Of a DNA stretch of 41,170 bases, positions 1 to 6,131 are shown piece after piece; positions within the stretch are counted from its first letter, which is position 1, and each line of letters begins with the position of its first letter. Position numbers and translations under genes: made by a program. The stretch covers positions 1 to 41,170 of the forward strand of contig JAEWYE010000092.1 of assembly GCA_023458755.1 (NCBI GenBank), read 5' to 3'. Under the pieces are notes generated by a model, which searched no databases, had not been told where the DNA came from, and was given only the letters and a program-made list of their open reading frames with translations. Source of the DNA: Bacillota bacterium (lineage in GTDB: Bacteria; Bacillota; Clostridia; Oscillospirales; Acutalibacteraceae).

Positions 1-116
1 CTCAATTAAAAACCTATATTCATAAATACAATGCTTTTCCTATGCGCCCTCTCAAGTGGCAGTCTCCTAAACAGGTGCTTCATGATTTCTTTACTCTTGG
101 TGTAACATATCATTGA
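1..116 (+). mobile_element. 3' end of a transposase/integrase-like gene (partial)
   Basis: A frame open from the left edge (codons start at base 3) ends at TGA 114-116. Its last residues include NAFPMRPLKWQSP and a terminal LGVTYH. The Trp-x-Ser-Pro pattern near a C-terminus is typical of DDE/integrase-core transposases, where a W/K-x-P-x-x-x-L segment follows the catalytic domain. Only 37 codons are visible, so the IS family cannot be named, nor whether the gene is intact to the left. No clear terminal inverted repeat was recognised in 117-198, which otherwise holds nothing identifiable before the convergent stop codon of the next gene. Confidence 0.45.
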
Positions 117-198
117 CAAACCTACAAAGAAGAATTCAGGCACTGCCTACCGTTTTGGCTAAATCAAAGCAACTGCTAAACTCTATTTATAATGGTTT

Positions 199-1482
199 TC
201 ACGAGATGTTTTTCAGTGTACGCATTGCTTTGCTAAAGAACAGCTTTTCTTTTTCAATATTTTCATCCTTGACAACGTGCATGGTGACGCAAAGTTCTTC
301 ACCTAAGGTAGCTATTGCCGCAACCCGACGGGTATAAGGGACAATTGGAGCTGCAAACACAAAATCACGAATCGCATACGGTCCATATTCCCGTGGTATG
401 TCAAGCTTTGACAAGTTTGTAATGCTGACATCCCGTTGTTTGTCATACATCATTAAATGAGCCAAGTGTTGCGCTGCTTTATTTTTATAGCTTCCATAGG
501 AAGTCATAGCGGCTGCGTCAATTAGTCTAGCATCCATCAGTTCAAAGAATCTGGGTACAAAATATTTCATCCTGTCACTTTTCAGCTTCTTATAAATACT
601 TTTATGTACCGCCTGCACATTTTGTGAAAAGCTTTTATTCTGCCTATACTTATATAGAAATGCGATTCCTGTGGTATTGTTGGTCATACCCCGGTATCCT
701 TTTTCACGGATACTTGCGGCAAGTCCTACATTCGCTTTTGTACCGTACACATAACAGTATGCTTGGATAAGAGCAGTTGTAATCAAGCTGTTGACGGAAA
801 CGTTGTACTGCTTCGCTTTTTCGGAAAGCATTTTTAACTCGTTCTTTGAAAACTTTTCATAGCACAGATACGTCTTATAACTCTTCCAATACTCAGCAAA
901 CAAGGTTTCATAATCAGAAAAGGAGAATACCCTGCCACTCTTTTTCCATTTCCGATTCAGTCGATTCAAGTACATTTTAGCGGTAAGGTGCATTTCTGTG
1001 TTCTGCGGAAAGCTGTCTGCTGAAATAATCTGCATGGGTTTAAATTCAAGTTCGTTTTCTGCCAAAGCATTCATGATGTCTTCTATTAAATAGGCAATAG
1101 ATAAGCCATCACCTGCCAGATGATGCGCAATTACAAGCAACTCTGTATCACTTTCGCCAGGGAGCAGAAAAAAGCGCACAAGTTCCCCTGCCGCAAGATG
1201 AAATATCCTGCTTTCCTGTTCCCTTGCAATCTCTTCCCAAGACTGATTTCTTACTTCAACCGAATACACAGGCTGCTCAAGTCTTTCATATCCCGCGAAT
1301 CCATCTTCGGATAATTCAATTTTGCAGTTAAGGGATTCGTTTGCCCGCACGGCACAGCCAATCGCTTTTTTTATGTCAGCAACAGACGGGTTGCCGCCAA
1401 TCGTAACTTTCATAACAATGTTGATGTTAGGGGTAAACAAATGTTCACGCTCTGTAATCGGTATGAGATTCTTATTCATCAT
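199..1482 (-). CDS. Stand-alone condensation-domain (HHxxxDG) acyltransferase-like protein
   Basis: This 427-residue protein carries HHLAGDG at about residues 120-126, the catalytic HHxxxDG signature of the condensation-domain/CoA-dependent acyltransferase superfamily (NRPS C domains, alcohol O-acetyltransferase and PapA-like enzymes). There are no adenylation or carrier domains, so it is a free-standing enzyme or a non-catalytic relative. The frame stays open up to 1539, but a start there would overlap the ATPase gene. ATG at 1482 (or the adjacent ATG at 1479) leaves a 14-nt gap and has an AGAGAA-like site upstream. It is the last gene of an operon with an ABC permease and ATPase, suggesting that its acylated product or a related lipid/peptide is the transported substrate. 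That link is inference; the substrate is unknown. Confidence 0.72.
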   Translation of the reverse strand: MMNKNLIPITEREHLFTPNINIVMKVTIGGNPSVADIKKAIGCAVRANESLNCKIELSEDGFAGYERLEQPVYSVEVRNQSWEEIAREQESRIFHLAAGELVRFFLLPGESDTELLVIAHHLAGDGLSIAYLIEDIMNALAENELEFKPMQIISADSFPQNTEMHLTAKMYLNRLNRKWKKSGRVFSFSDYETLFAEYWKSYKTYLCYEKFSKNELKMLSEKAKQYNVSVNSLITTALIQAYCYVYGTKANVGLAASIREKGYRGMTNNTTGIAFLYKYRQNKSFSQNVQAVHKSIYKKLKSDRMKYFVPRFFELMDARLIDAAAMTSYGSYKNKAAQHLAHLMMYDKQRDVSITNLSKLDIPREYGPYAIRDFVFAAPIVPYTRRVAAIATLGEELCVTMHVVKDENIEKEKLFFSKAMRTLKNIS

Positions 1483-1496
1483 GTCATTCTCTTTCT

Positions 1497-2150
1497 TTAC
1501 GCTTGCTGAACCTTTTTGTTTTGAATATGCAGAATGCACTCGTCACCGCTTAAAATAGAGGTATCGTGCGTTGCCATGAGCAGCGTGGAGGACGACTTGT
1601 ATTCTTTTAAAAGCTTCATGATTTCTACAGCATTATCGTGATCCAGCGACGCGGTAGGCTCATCGGCAAAAATGACTTCGGGCTGAGAAACAAGCGCGCG
1701 GGCAATCGCCACACGCTGGCGCTCGCCACCGGACAGCTCAAAAATGCGTTTTTTGGCATACTGTTCAATTCCCAGTTCTTTTAACAGCACATATGCATTC
1801 TCTGTGTATTCCTTGTTGTTAACAGGCGCTCCCACCATGACATTTTCAATAACTGTGAGATAGGGAATCAAAAAGTGCTGCTGAAAAATATAACCGAATT
1901 TCTGACGTTTCAATTTTGCAAACTGTTTTTCATTCATAGCCGCCGAATCTATTCCGTCTATGAGTACTGAACCGGATGTCGGCTTCTTTAAACCGGAAAA
2001 CAAATAAATTAATGAACTTTTACCGCTGCCGGACGGCCCCAGTACCACCACGTTCTTACCGTTTTCAATTTTCAGGCTGATATCATCAAGAACAAGGTTC
2101 TCTTTGTGCCCGTCTTTATATTTCAATGAAAGGTTTTTACACTCTAACAT
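1497..2150 (-). CDS. ABC transporter ATP-binding protein, LolD/MacB type
   Basis: The 217-residue ATPase has Walker A GPSGSGKSS near residues 38-46, the ABC signature LSGGERQR, and Walker B VIFADEPT followed by the SLD D-loop. The LSGGERQRVAIARAL form and short length are typical of the LolD/MacB/FtsE subfamily, which pairs with FtsX-fold permeases and usually drives export or mechanotransmission rather than uptake. The ATG lies one base past the upstream permease stop codon, so the two are translationally coupled. The gene is followed after 14 nt by the condensation-domain protein. Confidence 0.9.
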   Translation of the reverse strand: MLECKNLSLKYKDGHKENLVLDDISLKIENGKNVVVLGPSGSGKSSLIYLFSGLKKPTSGSVLIDGIDSAAMNEKQFAKLKRQKFGYIFQQHFLIPYLTVIENVMVGAPVNNKEYTENAYVLLKELGIEQYAKKRIFELSGGERQRVAIARALVSQPEVIFADEPTASLDHDNAVEIMKLLKEYKSSSTLLMATHDTSILSGDECILHIQNKKVQQA

Positions 2151-2151
2151 A

Positions 2152-3312
2152 TTAATCTCTTCTCTCTATAATCGTAATTGGATCCTGCTTATGCAGTTTT
2201 GTGAGAATGGGCAGCAGACTGAAACAAACCACCATAAGCGGAATAATCAGTGTATACAGTATAGACTGTATACTGATAAGCCCCATCGGTGTTCCCTTTG
2301 GAAGATAGATAAAATTGTTCAACAGCGCAATAGCTCCCATTGAAAGCAGCGTACCGGCGGCCCAGCCAATCAAATTCAAAGATATTACTTCTTTCATAAT
2401 CAGCCTGCGAATAAAGCTGCGGCGGTATCCCATTGCGGAGAGAATTCCAAATTCTTCACTGCGCTGTAAATAGATGAGGTACATGAGTGTACCGATCGAA
2501 ATGGACAAAATAAACACTACGATTATAATGATTGAAAGCATGGTCGTTGAAAGACCGCTGAGCGATCGGTCGATTTCTTTTTTCAAACTTGTATAAGTAA
2601 TGACAGATAATTTCTTCTTGTCAAAACCATCCAGCATTTTATTTACGGCATCCAGTTTTCCTTGTTTGGGCAGGACTGCATAAGCCAGCACCGCGTCACC
2701 CTTAATTACGCCGCTGTTTTTCCATTTCTCCCGATTATAAGACGCCCCGCCGAATCCCATGACGGAAGGGCCGTCTAAAATACCGACGATTTTGTATTTT
2801 CCGGCTAAATTCTCTTCTTCATTCACTTCCGAACCTACCGTCTGCCCCAACTTCCAGCCCTTGTTATTCATTACTTTCCAGTGTACCGCGATTTCTTTTG
2901 CATCGGTATCCGGCATTCTTCCTTCCTTCACGGTGTCCCCGATTCTTTTTAAGACTTCTTCTGAGTCCTCTTTTTTTGAAAAATCAATGGGAATGCTGGT
3001 ATTTCCGCCGATCGCAAGCGTAATGCTTGTATAATCAAAGTCATCTACCGGTATCAGCTTATCAACATTTGGGCTATACTTCATTTGATCTACGGCATCT
3101 TTTGGCAAACCTGTTATGGTATCAGATGTATACGAAACAAACGAAACATTCTCCATCAGTTTCATACTGGTTTCGTTGACGCTGTCAAATATGGAATTAA
3201 TGAGAGTTGTGATCAACGCTACCGCACAAACCGTGAAAATAAGTACAAGAAATGTCATTAATCCTTTCTTTTTATTCTCGGCAAAAAACTTGAGCGCGGA
3301 AAATGGCTTCAT
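2152..3312 (-). CDS. ABC transporter permease, FtsX/MacB family
   Basis: The 386-residue permease has one N-terminal membrane helix (about residues 20-43), a large extracytoplasmic domain (about 45-250), then three C-terminal helices. This is the layout of FtsX-like (PF02687) permeases with a MacB-type periplasmic core. The ATG at 3312 is preceded by GGGAGGAAC at a normal distance; an in-frame upstream ATG at 3342 has no such site. It is the first gene of the operon behind the consensus promoter at 3382-3410 and is separated from its ATPase by a single base. Such exporters move peptides, lipids or antibiotics; the sequence does not tell which. Confidence 0.85.
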   Translation of the reverse strand: MKPFSALKFFAENKKKGLMTFLVLIFTVCAVALITTLINSIFDSVNETSMKLMENVSFVSYTSDTITGLPKDAVDQMKYSPNVDKLIPVDDFDYTSITLAIGGNTSIPIDFSKKEDSEEVLKRIGDTVKEGRMPDTDAKEIAVHWKVMNNKGWKLGQTVGSEVNEEENLAGKYKIVGILDGPSVMGFGGASYNREKWKNSGVIKGDAVLAYAVLPKQGKLDAVNKMLDGFDKKKLSVITYTSLKKEIDRSLSGLSTTMLSIIIIVVFILSISIGTLMYLIYLQRSEEFGILSAMGYRRSFIRRLIMKEVISLNLIGWAAGTLLSMGAIALLNNFIYLPKGTPMGLISIQSILYTLIIPLMVVCFSLLPILTKLHKQDPITIIERRD

Positions 3313-3381
3313 ACAAAGTTCCTCCCTAATTCTGCTTTTCAATTGAGTTTTTTCTTATTCAATTACCTTTTAATAAGTTGT

Positions 3382-3410
3382 ATTATATATTGCATAGTAT
3401 TATATGTCAA
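3382..3410 (-). promoter_or_regulatory. Consensus sigma-A promoter of the ABC/condensation operon
   Basis: Read on the minus strand, -35 TTGACA (3405-3410), a 17-nt spacer and -10 TATAAT (3382-3387) match the consensus at all twelve positions. The plus strand carries GTATTATAT twice, at 3380-3388 and 3397-3405, a 17-nt-offset direct repeat overlapping the -10 and abutting the -35, which could be a regulator site. The operon start codon lies about 70 nt downstream. Confidence 0.8.
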
Positions 3411-3460
3411 TACTTTCTTGCTAATATTTATGTATTGCAGAAATTTACTTTTGAAATTAC

Positions 3461-3497
3461 GAAAGCCGTACCTCCTAAATAGAAGTATGGCTTTTCA
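3461..3497 (-). terminator. Hairpin downstream of the GNAT gene
   Basis: GAAAGCCGTAC and GTATGGCTTTTC form an imperfect stem (G-U allowed) around a 13-nt loop. It sits 47 nt past the stop codon of the minus-strand GNAT gene. The U-tract on that strand is weak, so termination is only likely. Confidence 0.45.
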
Positions 3498-3543
3498 TTT
3501 GAATACAATATGTAATATGTAATTTAACTAATACAGTAAGTAT

Positions 3544-3957
3544 CTATTTCTTGGGCTTTTCCATGAATCGGTCTCCGCTTTTTAAAAACCCATACTTTTC
3601 ATAAAGCCCATGTGCATCCTTTGTGATTAAAATACCGCGAAGATTTTTTATTTCCTCCGTATTTGTGATCACTCGCAGCAGCTCTTTTCCCAATCCGAAC
3701 TTCCGGTGACTTTGGTCAATGATAACATCGCAGATATAATAAGTTGTGGCATAGTCCGTAATCACTCTGGCCAGTCCAACAAGTGTTTGATCTTTGTCAT
3801 AAATGCAGTAGCAAATGGAATTCTCTATCGCCTTCTTCATAACCTTTATAGGGCGTTCCGCCGCCCAATAGGTTTGCTTCATTAACTTTTCTATCTGTTC
3901 CATTTGAATTTTGCACTTGTCGGTGCTGAAAAGATAGTTTTGATATTTTTGTTCCAT
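3544..3957 (-). CDS. GNAT-family N-acetyltransferase
   Basis: The 137-residue protein fits a single GNAT domain. It has the acetyl-CoA-binding motif A (HRKFGLGKELL, matching R/Q-x-x-G-x-G/A) at about residues 83-93 after a beta strand with CDVIID, and a C-terminal YEKYGF typical of motif B. It transfers an acetyl group from acetyl-CoA to an amine, but the acceptor cannot be deduced. The ATG at 3957 follows an AGAGGTG site. It is a monocistronic unit behind its own promoter (4077-4106), with a leader of about 110 nt that contains a perfect inverted repeat (4014-4048). Confidence 0.82.
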   Translation of the reverse strand: MEQKYQNYLFSTDKCKIQMEQIEKLMKQTYWAAERPIKVMKKAIENSICYCIYDKDQTLVGLARVITDYATTYYICDVIIDQSHRKFGLGKELLRVITNTEEIKNLRGILITKDAHGLYEKYGFLKSGDRFMEKPKK

Positions 3958-4013
3958 AGTAATTGCACCTCTTTTGATTTTTGATTTTTTTGAGAAGGCT
4001 TTTCAAAGCGCAG

Positions 4014-4048
4014 ATTTTCCACATAGCAGCACTTAAAATGTGGAAAAT
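4014..4048. repeat. Inverted TTTTCCACA repeat in the GNAT leader
   Basis: ATTTTCCACAT (4014-4024) and ATGTGGAAAAT (4038-4048) are perfect 11-bp inverted arms around a 13-nt loop, between the GNAT promoter and its start codon. TTTTCCACA differs from the DnaA box TTATCCACA at one position. The same arms recur at 7442-7476 upstream of serS. It may act as an RNA hairpin or as a pair of DNA-binding sites. Confidence 0.7.
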
Positions 4049-4076
4049 ATTTTAAGGGATTAATTTGTTCGCCATT

Positions 4077-4106
4077 ATTATATAGTAAATTTTTACCATT
4101 TGTCAA
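4077..4106 (-). promoter_or_regulatory. Sigma-A promoter of the GNAT gene
   Basis: On the minus strand, -35 TTGACA (4101-4106), an 18-nt spacer and -10 TATAAT (4077-4082) give a consensus promoter directed at the GNAT gene. Confidence 0.75.
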
Positions 4107-4202
4107 CAAATTTAATCCTTCGCTTCGGTATCAATTTCCACTCATAAATTTGGTAGATCTCTTCATAATAAAACCAGTACAATTGTGAAGGGAGATGGAA
4201 AA

Positions 4203-4433
4203 ATGAAAGCAAAACCGGATGACCGCAGCGACAATGTGGAAAATATTCAGAAGAATATCAATCATACAATCGAAAACATGCGCAAAGCAGATGAAGTGAT
4301 AGAAGAAACCTCCGATAACGCCATGCGGCAAAATCTTGAGGAAAAAAATGAACGCCGGGAACAGGCACTTAAAGGAATGCGCAGTGAAATCCGCGATGAA
4401 GCAAACGCACAAAAAAACGGATACAAATCATAA
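4203..4433 (+). CDS. tlp: Small acid-soluble spore protein Tlp
   Basis: This 76-residue, highly charged, Cys-free protein contains the Tlp family hallmarks PDDRSDNVE near the N-terminus, a central TIEN, the EKNERREQAL segment and a C-terminal QNGYRS-like end (here KNGYKS). Tlp is made in the forespore and is found in the spore core. The ATG at 4203 has GAAGGGAG upstream; the frame also allows GTG at 4185, which lies within that site and is rejected. CATAATA at 4164-4170 with TCATA at 4142-4146 (17-nt spacer) resembles a forespore sigma-G/sigma-F promoter with one mismatch at -35. A strong terminator follows. The gene implies a spore-forming host. Confidence 0.9.
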   Translation: MKAKPDDRSDNVENIQKNINHTIENMRKADEVIEETSDNAMRQNLEEKNERREQALKGMRSEIRDEANAQKNGYKS

Positions 4434-4456
4434 TAAATTTTTCTCGTACAATTAGG

Positions 4457-4494
4457 AAGCAGCCCAAAACCGAAAACGGCCGGGCTGCTTTTTT
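4457..4494 (+). terminator. Rho-independent terminator of tlp
   Basis: AAGCAGCCC (4457-4465) pairs perfectly with GGGCTGCTT (4482-4490), followed by a T-tract to 4494, 24 nt after the tlp stop codon. Confidence 0.9.
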
Positions 4495-4504
4495 GATAGA
4501 CTCA

Positions 4505-4570
4505 TGGGGACTTACCGGCGGTTTCACCACATTTTCTTTATGCTCTGACCTTTTCGGGCTCGAGTCCCCA
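4505..4570. repeat. Long-loop inverted repeat of unknown role
   Basis: TGGGGACT (4505-4512) and AGTCCCCA (4563-4570) are perfect 8-bp inverted arms 50 nt apart. The right arm is part of GGGCTCGAGTCCCC, which looks like a tRNA T-arm, but no full tRNA can be folded here. It may be another decayed tRNA-associated fragment in this tRNA-flanking intergenic region. No gene is recognisable in 4495-4624. Confidence 0.4.
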
Positions 4571-4588
4571 ATTCACCATTTCCTAAAT

Positions 4589-4628
4589 AAAAAAACAGCC
4601 AAACCATTTAGGCCAGACTGTTTGTTTT
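4589..4628 (-). terminator. Hairpin with T-tract beside the tRNA-Val relic
   Basis: On the minus strand AAACAG pairs with CTGTTT around an interrupted GGCC stem, followed by a run of seven Ts. It lies directly 3' of the partial tRNA copy at 4625-4650, in the same position as the terminator that follows the real tRNA-Val. Confidence 0.55.
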
Positions 4629-4650
4629 GGTGGACGCAAGGGGACTCGAA
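4625..4650 (-). repeat. Partial copy of the tRNA-Val 3' end
   Basis: These 26 bases are identical to 4806-4831, which cover the T-arm half, acceptor stem and CCA end of tRNA-Val. Beyond 4650 the match stops and no D-arm or anticodon arm is present. Truncated 3' tRNA copies are commonly left by tRNA-targeting integration or by tRNA duplication and decay. The 117 bases between 4651 and 4767 hold no recognisable gene. Confidence 0.75.
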
Positions 4651-4767
4651 GGTAGTGTAATCTTGACCCGCGTTCCGCGTACCACTTCATCTTTTATATT
4701 ATAAAACTTTTGATTGCGCTTCCACTCAACTTGCGCTAAAGGGTTCTCGTTGCCCTTATCGCTACGA

Positions 4768-4808
4768 AAAACAGTAGAGCAGTCCTCGCCGGACTGCTCT
4801 ACTGTTTT
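4768..4808 (-). terminator. Terminator of the tRNA operon
   Basis: An 18-bp perfect stem (4768-4785 with 4791-4808) closes a 5-nt loop and abuts the CCA end of tRNA-Val. On the minus strand it ends in TTTTT, a strong intrinsic terminator. Confidence 0.9.
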
Positions 4809-4885
4809 TGGTGGACGCAAGGGGACTCGAACCCTTGACCTCTCGCGTGTGAGGCGAACGCTCTAACCAGCTGAGCTATGCGTCC
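4809..4885 (-). tRNA. tRNA-Val (CAC)
   Basis: The minus strand folds as a full cloverleaf: acceptor GGACGCA/TGCGTCC, D-arm GCTC/GAGC, anticodon stem TTCGC/GCGAG with loop CTCACAC giving anticodon CAC, and a T-arm with TTCGAGT. The CCA end is encoded (4809-4811). It is the last gene of the Met-Glu-Val operon. A hairpin lies between it and tRNA-Glu at about 4889-4924. Confidence 0.96.
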
Positions 4886-4926
4886 ATATGAAACATACCC
4901 CCGAAAATCGAGGGCATGTTTTTGTT

Positions 4927-5001
4927 TGGTGACCCGGACGAGATTCGAACTCGTGAACCCGCCGTGAAAGGGCGGTGTCTTAACCGCTTGACGACCGGGC
5001 C
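4927..5001 (-). tRNA. tRNA-Glu (TTC)
   Basis: Acceptor GGCCCGG/CCGGGTC (one G-U pair), anticodon stem CCGCC/GGCGG with loop CTTTCAC giving anticodon TTC, T-loop TTCGAAT and an encoded CCA end. It lies 5 nt downstream of tRNA-Met in the same transcript. Confidence 0.96.
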
Positions 5002-5006
5002 AAATA

Positions 5007-5083
5007 TGGTAGCGGCAAATGGATTCGAACCATCGACACTTCGGGTATGAACCGAATGCTCTAGCCAACTGAGCTATGCCGCC
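5007..5083 (-). tRNA. tRNA-Met (CAT), elongator
   Basis: Acceptor GGCGGCA/TGCCGCT, D-arm GCTC/GAGC, anticodon stem TTCGG/CCGAA with loop TTCATAC giving CAT, and an encoded CCA end. The paired first acceptor position and the anticodon stem without three G-C pairs argue for elongator rather than initiator Met; a tRNA-Ile with a modified CAT anticodon is less likely. It is the first gene of the tRNA operon. Confidence 0.92.
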
Positions 5084-5117
5084 ATATTGCTCTGCTTCTT
5101 GATGCGGAGCGTTTTAT

Positions 5118-5147
5118 ATTATACAATAAGCTTCTGCAGTTTGTCAA
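5118..5147 (-). promoter_or_regulatory. Promoter of the tRNA operon
   Basis: The minus strand has -35 TTGACA (5142-5147), an 18-nt spacer and -10 TATAAT (5118-5123), about 35 nt before tRNA-Met. The 165 bases from here to the thioesterase stop codon hold nothing else recognisable. Confidence 0.88.
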
Positions 5148-5312
5148 CATAAAAAACAAATTTGTGCGTGAATTTTTTATATTAAGCGGAAAATGCTTGA
5201 TTTACCCGTATTTCAACCTGTTTTCGCATTTTTGTTTTTCTTTGCTGCATATATTGTGCCCATCTTGCTTTTTTGTATCCGTTTTCCTCGTATTTCCTGT
5301 CATTCTCTTTGC

Positions 5313-6053
5313 TTATTTTGGTATCAGAATTGCTTTGCACTCGAATCCTCTGCCGCGCTCATTGTCGCCGTACATAAGAATCGTATTATCCTGCTCCTGC
5401 GCATATATTGCAAGATTTTCACCCAGTTTGCTCTCATTTACATAATTGATCTGAATTTCAGAAAATTGCCTGCCCATTATACCGCCCGGCAAATAGTCAC
5501 AGATGATATCCCCATAGACCGCATTGTTTAAATGACTGTTATAATCCAAGTCTGAAAAGCGTATTGGACGTTCGCCTTGCAGCGGCATATCCTGCGGCAA
5601 ATCTATTTTTCCAAGCCGTACGTCGGTTGTCCCGTTTGGAGATGGATCAATATCATATTTCATGAATTGTTTCGGATGCATGATTTTATGAGTTTCTGTG
5701 TTCGCCGCAACCGACGCCTGCATCACATCAATAATTTTCTCACCGTTCGAATAAAATACAAAATCTCGGTAAAATTGCGCACCGACCACTCCGCATGGAT
5801 GCGTTTTCACTACGACCGTTTCCCCGTGCGCCGGCATACGGTTTATTTTTACCGCACTTCGTGTGATCAGAAAGACTAAGCCGTCCGCCTTTAAACGTTC
5901 GTAGCCGATACAAAGTGAAGCCAGATGCTGCTCACTGGTTTCCTGACAGATACGCAGCATTACCGACAATTTCAAAATACTTTGTGCGCTTACCTCATAA
6001 GTGGCGATGCGCACCTCGCGCTCAAATTCTTTCACATTTGCCATGCTCTTCAT
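5313..6053 (-). CDS. Acyl-ACP thioesterase (hotdog fold)
   Basis: The 246-residue protein matches the bacterial acyl-ACP thioesterase family (PF01643): a double hotdog fold with an N-terminal half holding YEVSAQ and a C-terminal half holding DLDYNSHLNNAVY. The D-x-N-x-H of that motif corresponds to the catalytic region of FatA/FatB-type enzymes. It hydrolyses acyl-ACP to free fatty acid and ACP, in the cytoplasm. The ATG at 6053 follows GGAAAGG. It stands 78 nt downstream of serS on the same strand, with a GC-rich hairpin between. Chain-length preference cannot be read from the sequence. Confidence 0.88.
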   Translation of the reverse strand: MKSMANVKEFEREVRIATYEVSAQSILKLSVMLRICQETSEQHLASLCIGYERLKADGLVFLITRSAVKINRMPAHGETVVVKTHPCGVVGAQFYRDFVFYSNGEKIIDVMQASVAANTETHKIMHPKQFMKYDIDPSPNGTTDVRLGKIDLPQDMPLQGERPIRFSDLDYNSHLNNAVYGDIICDYLPGGIMGRQFSEIQINYVNESKLGENLAIYAQEQDNTILMYGDNERGRGFECKAILIPK

Positions 6054-6095
6054 CCATCCTTTCCTTTTTCATGCCAATTCTAATTGATAACAGCA

Positions 6096-6118
6096 AGGGC
6101 AGGTTTTTCACCTGCCCT
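6096..6118 (-). terminator. GC-rich hairpin after serS
   Basis: AGGGCAGGT and ACCTGCCCT form a perfect 9-bp stem with a 5-nt loop just after the serS stop codon. No T-run follows on either strand, so it may attenuate, protect an mRNA end or terminate weakly. Confidence 0.45.
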
Positions 6119-6131
6119 GTAATATCTAAAA

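Noticed and set aside
4799..5068. An 89-codon minus-strand frame
   Set aside because: It runs straight through three tRNA genes and translates their arms.
5164..5531. Two overlapping plus-strand frames rich in Phe, Leu and Cys
   Set aside because: They lie in the tRNA-thioesterase gap and opposite the thioesterase, with no ribosome-binding site or recognisable domain.
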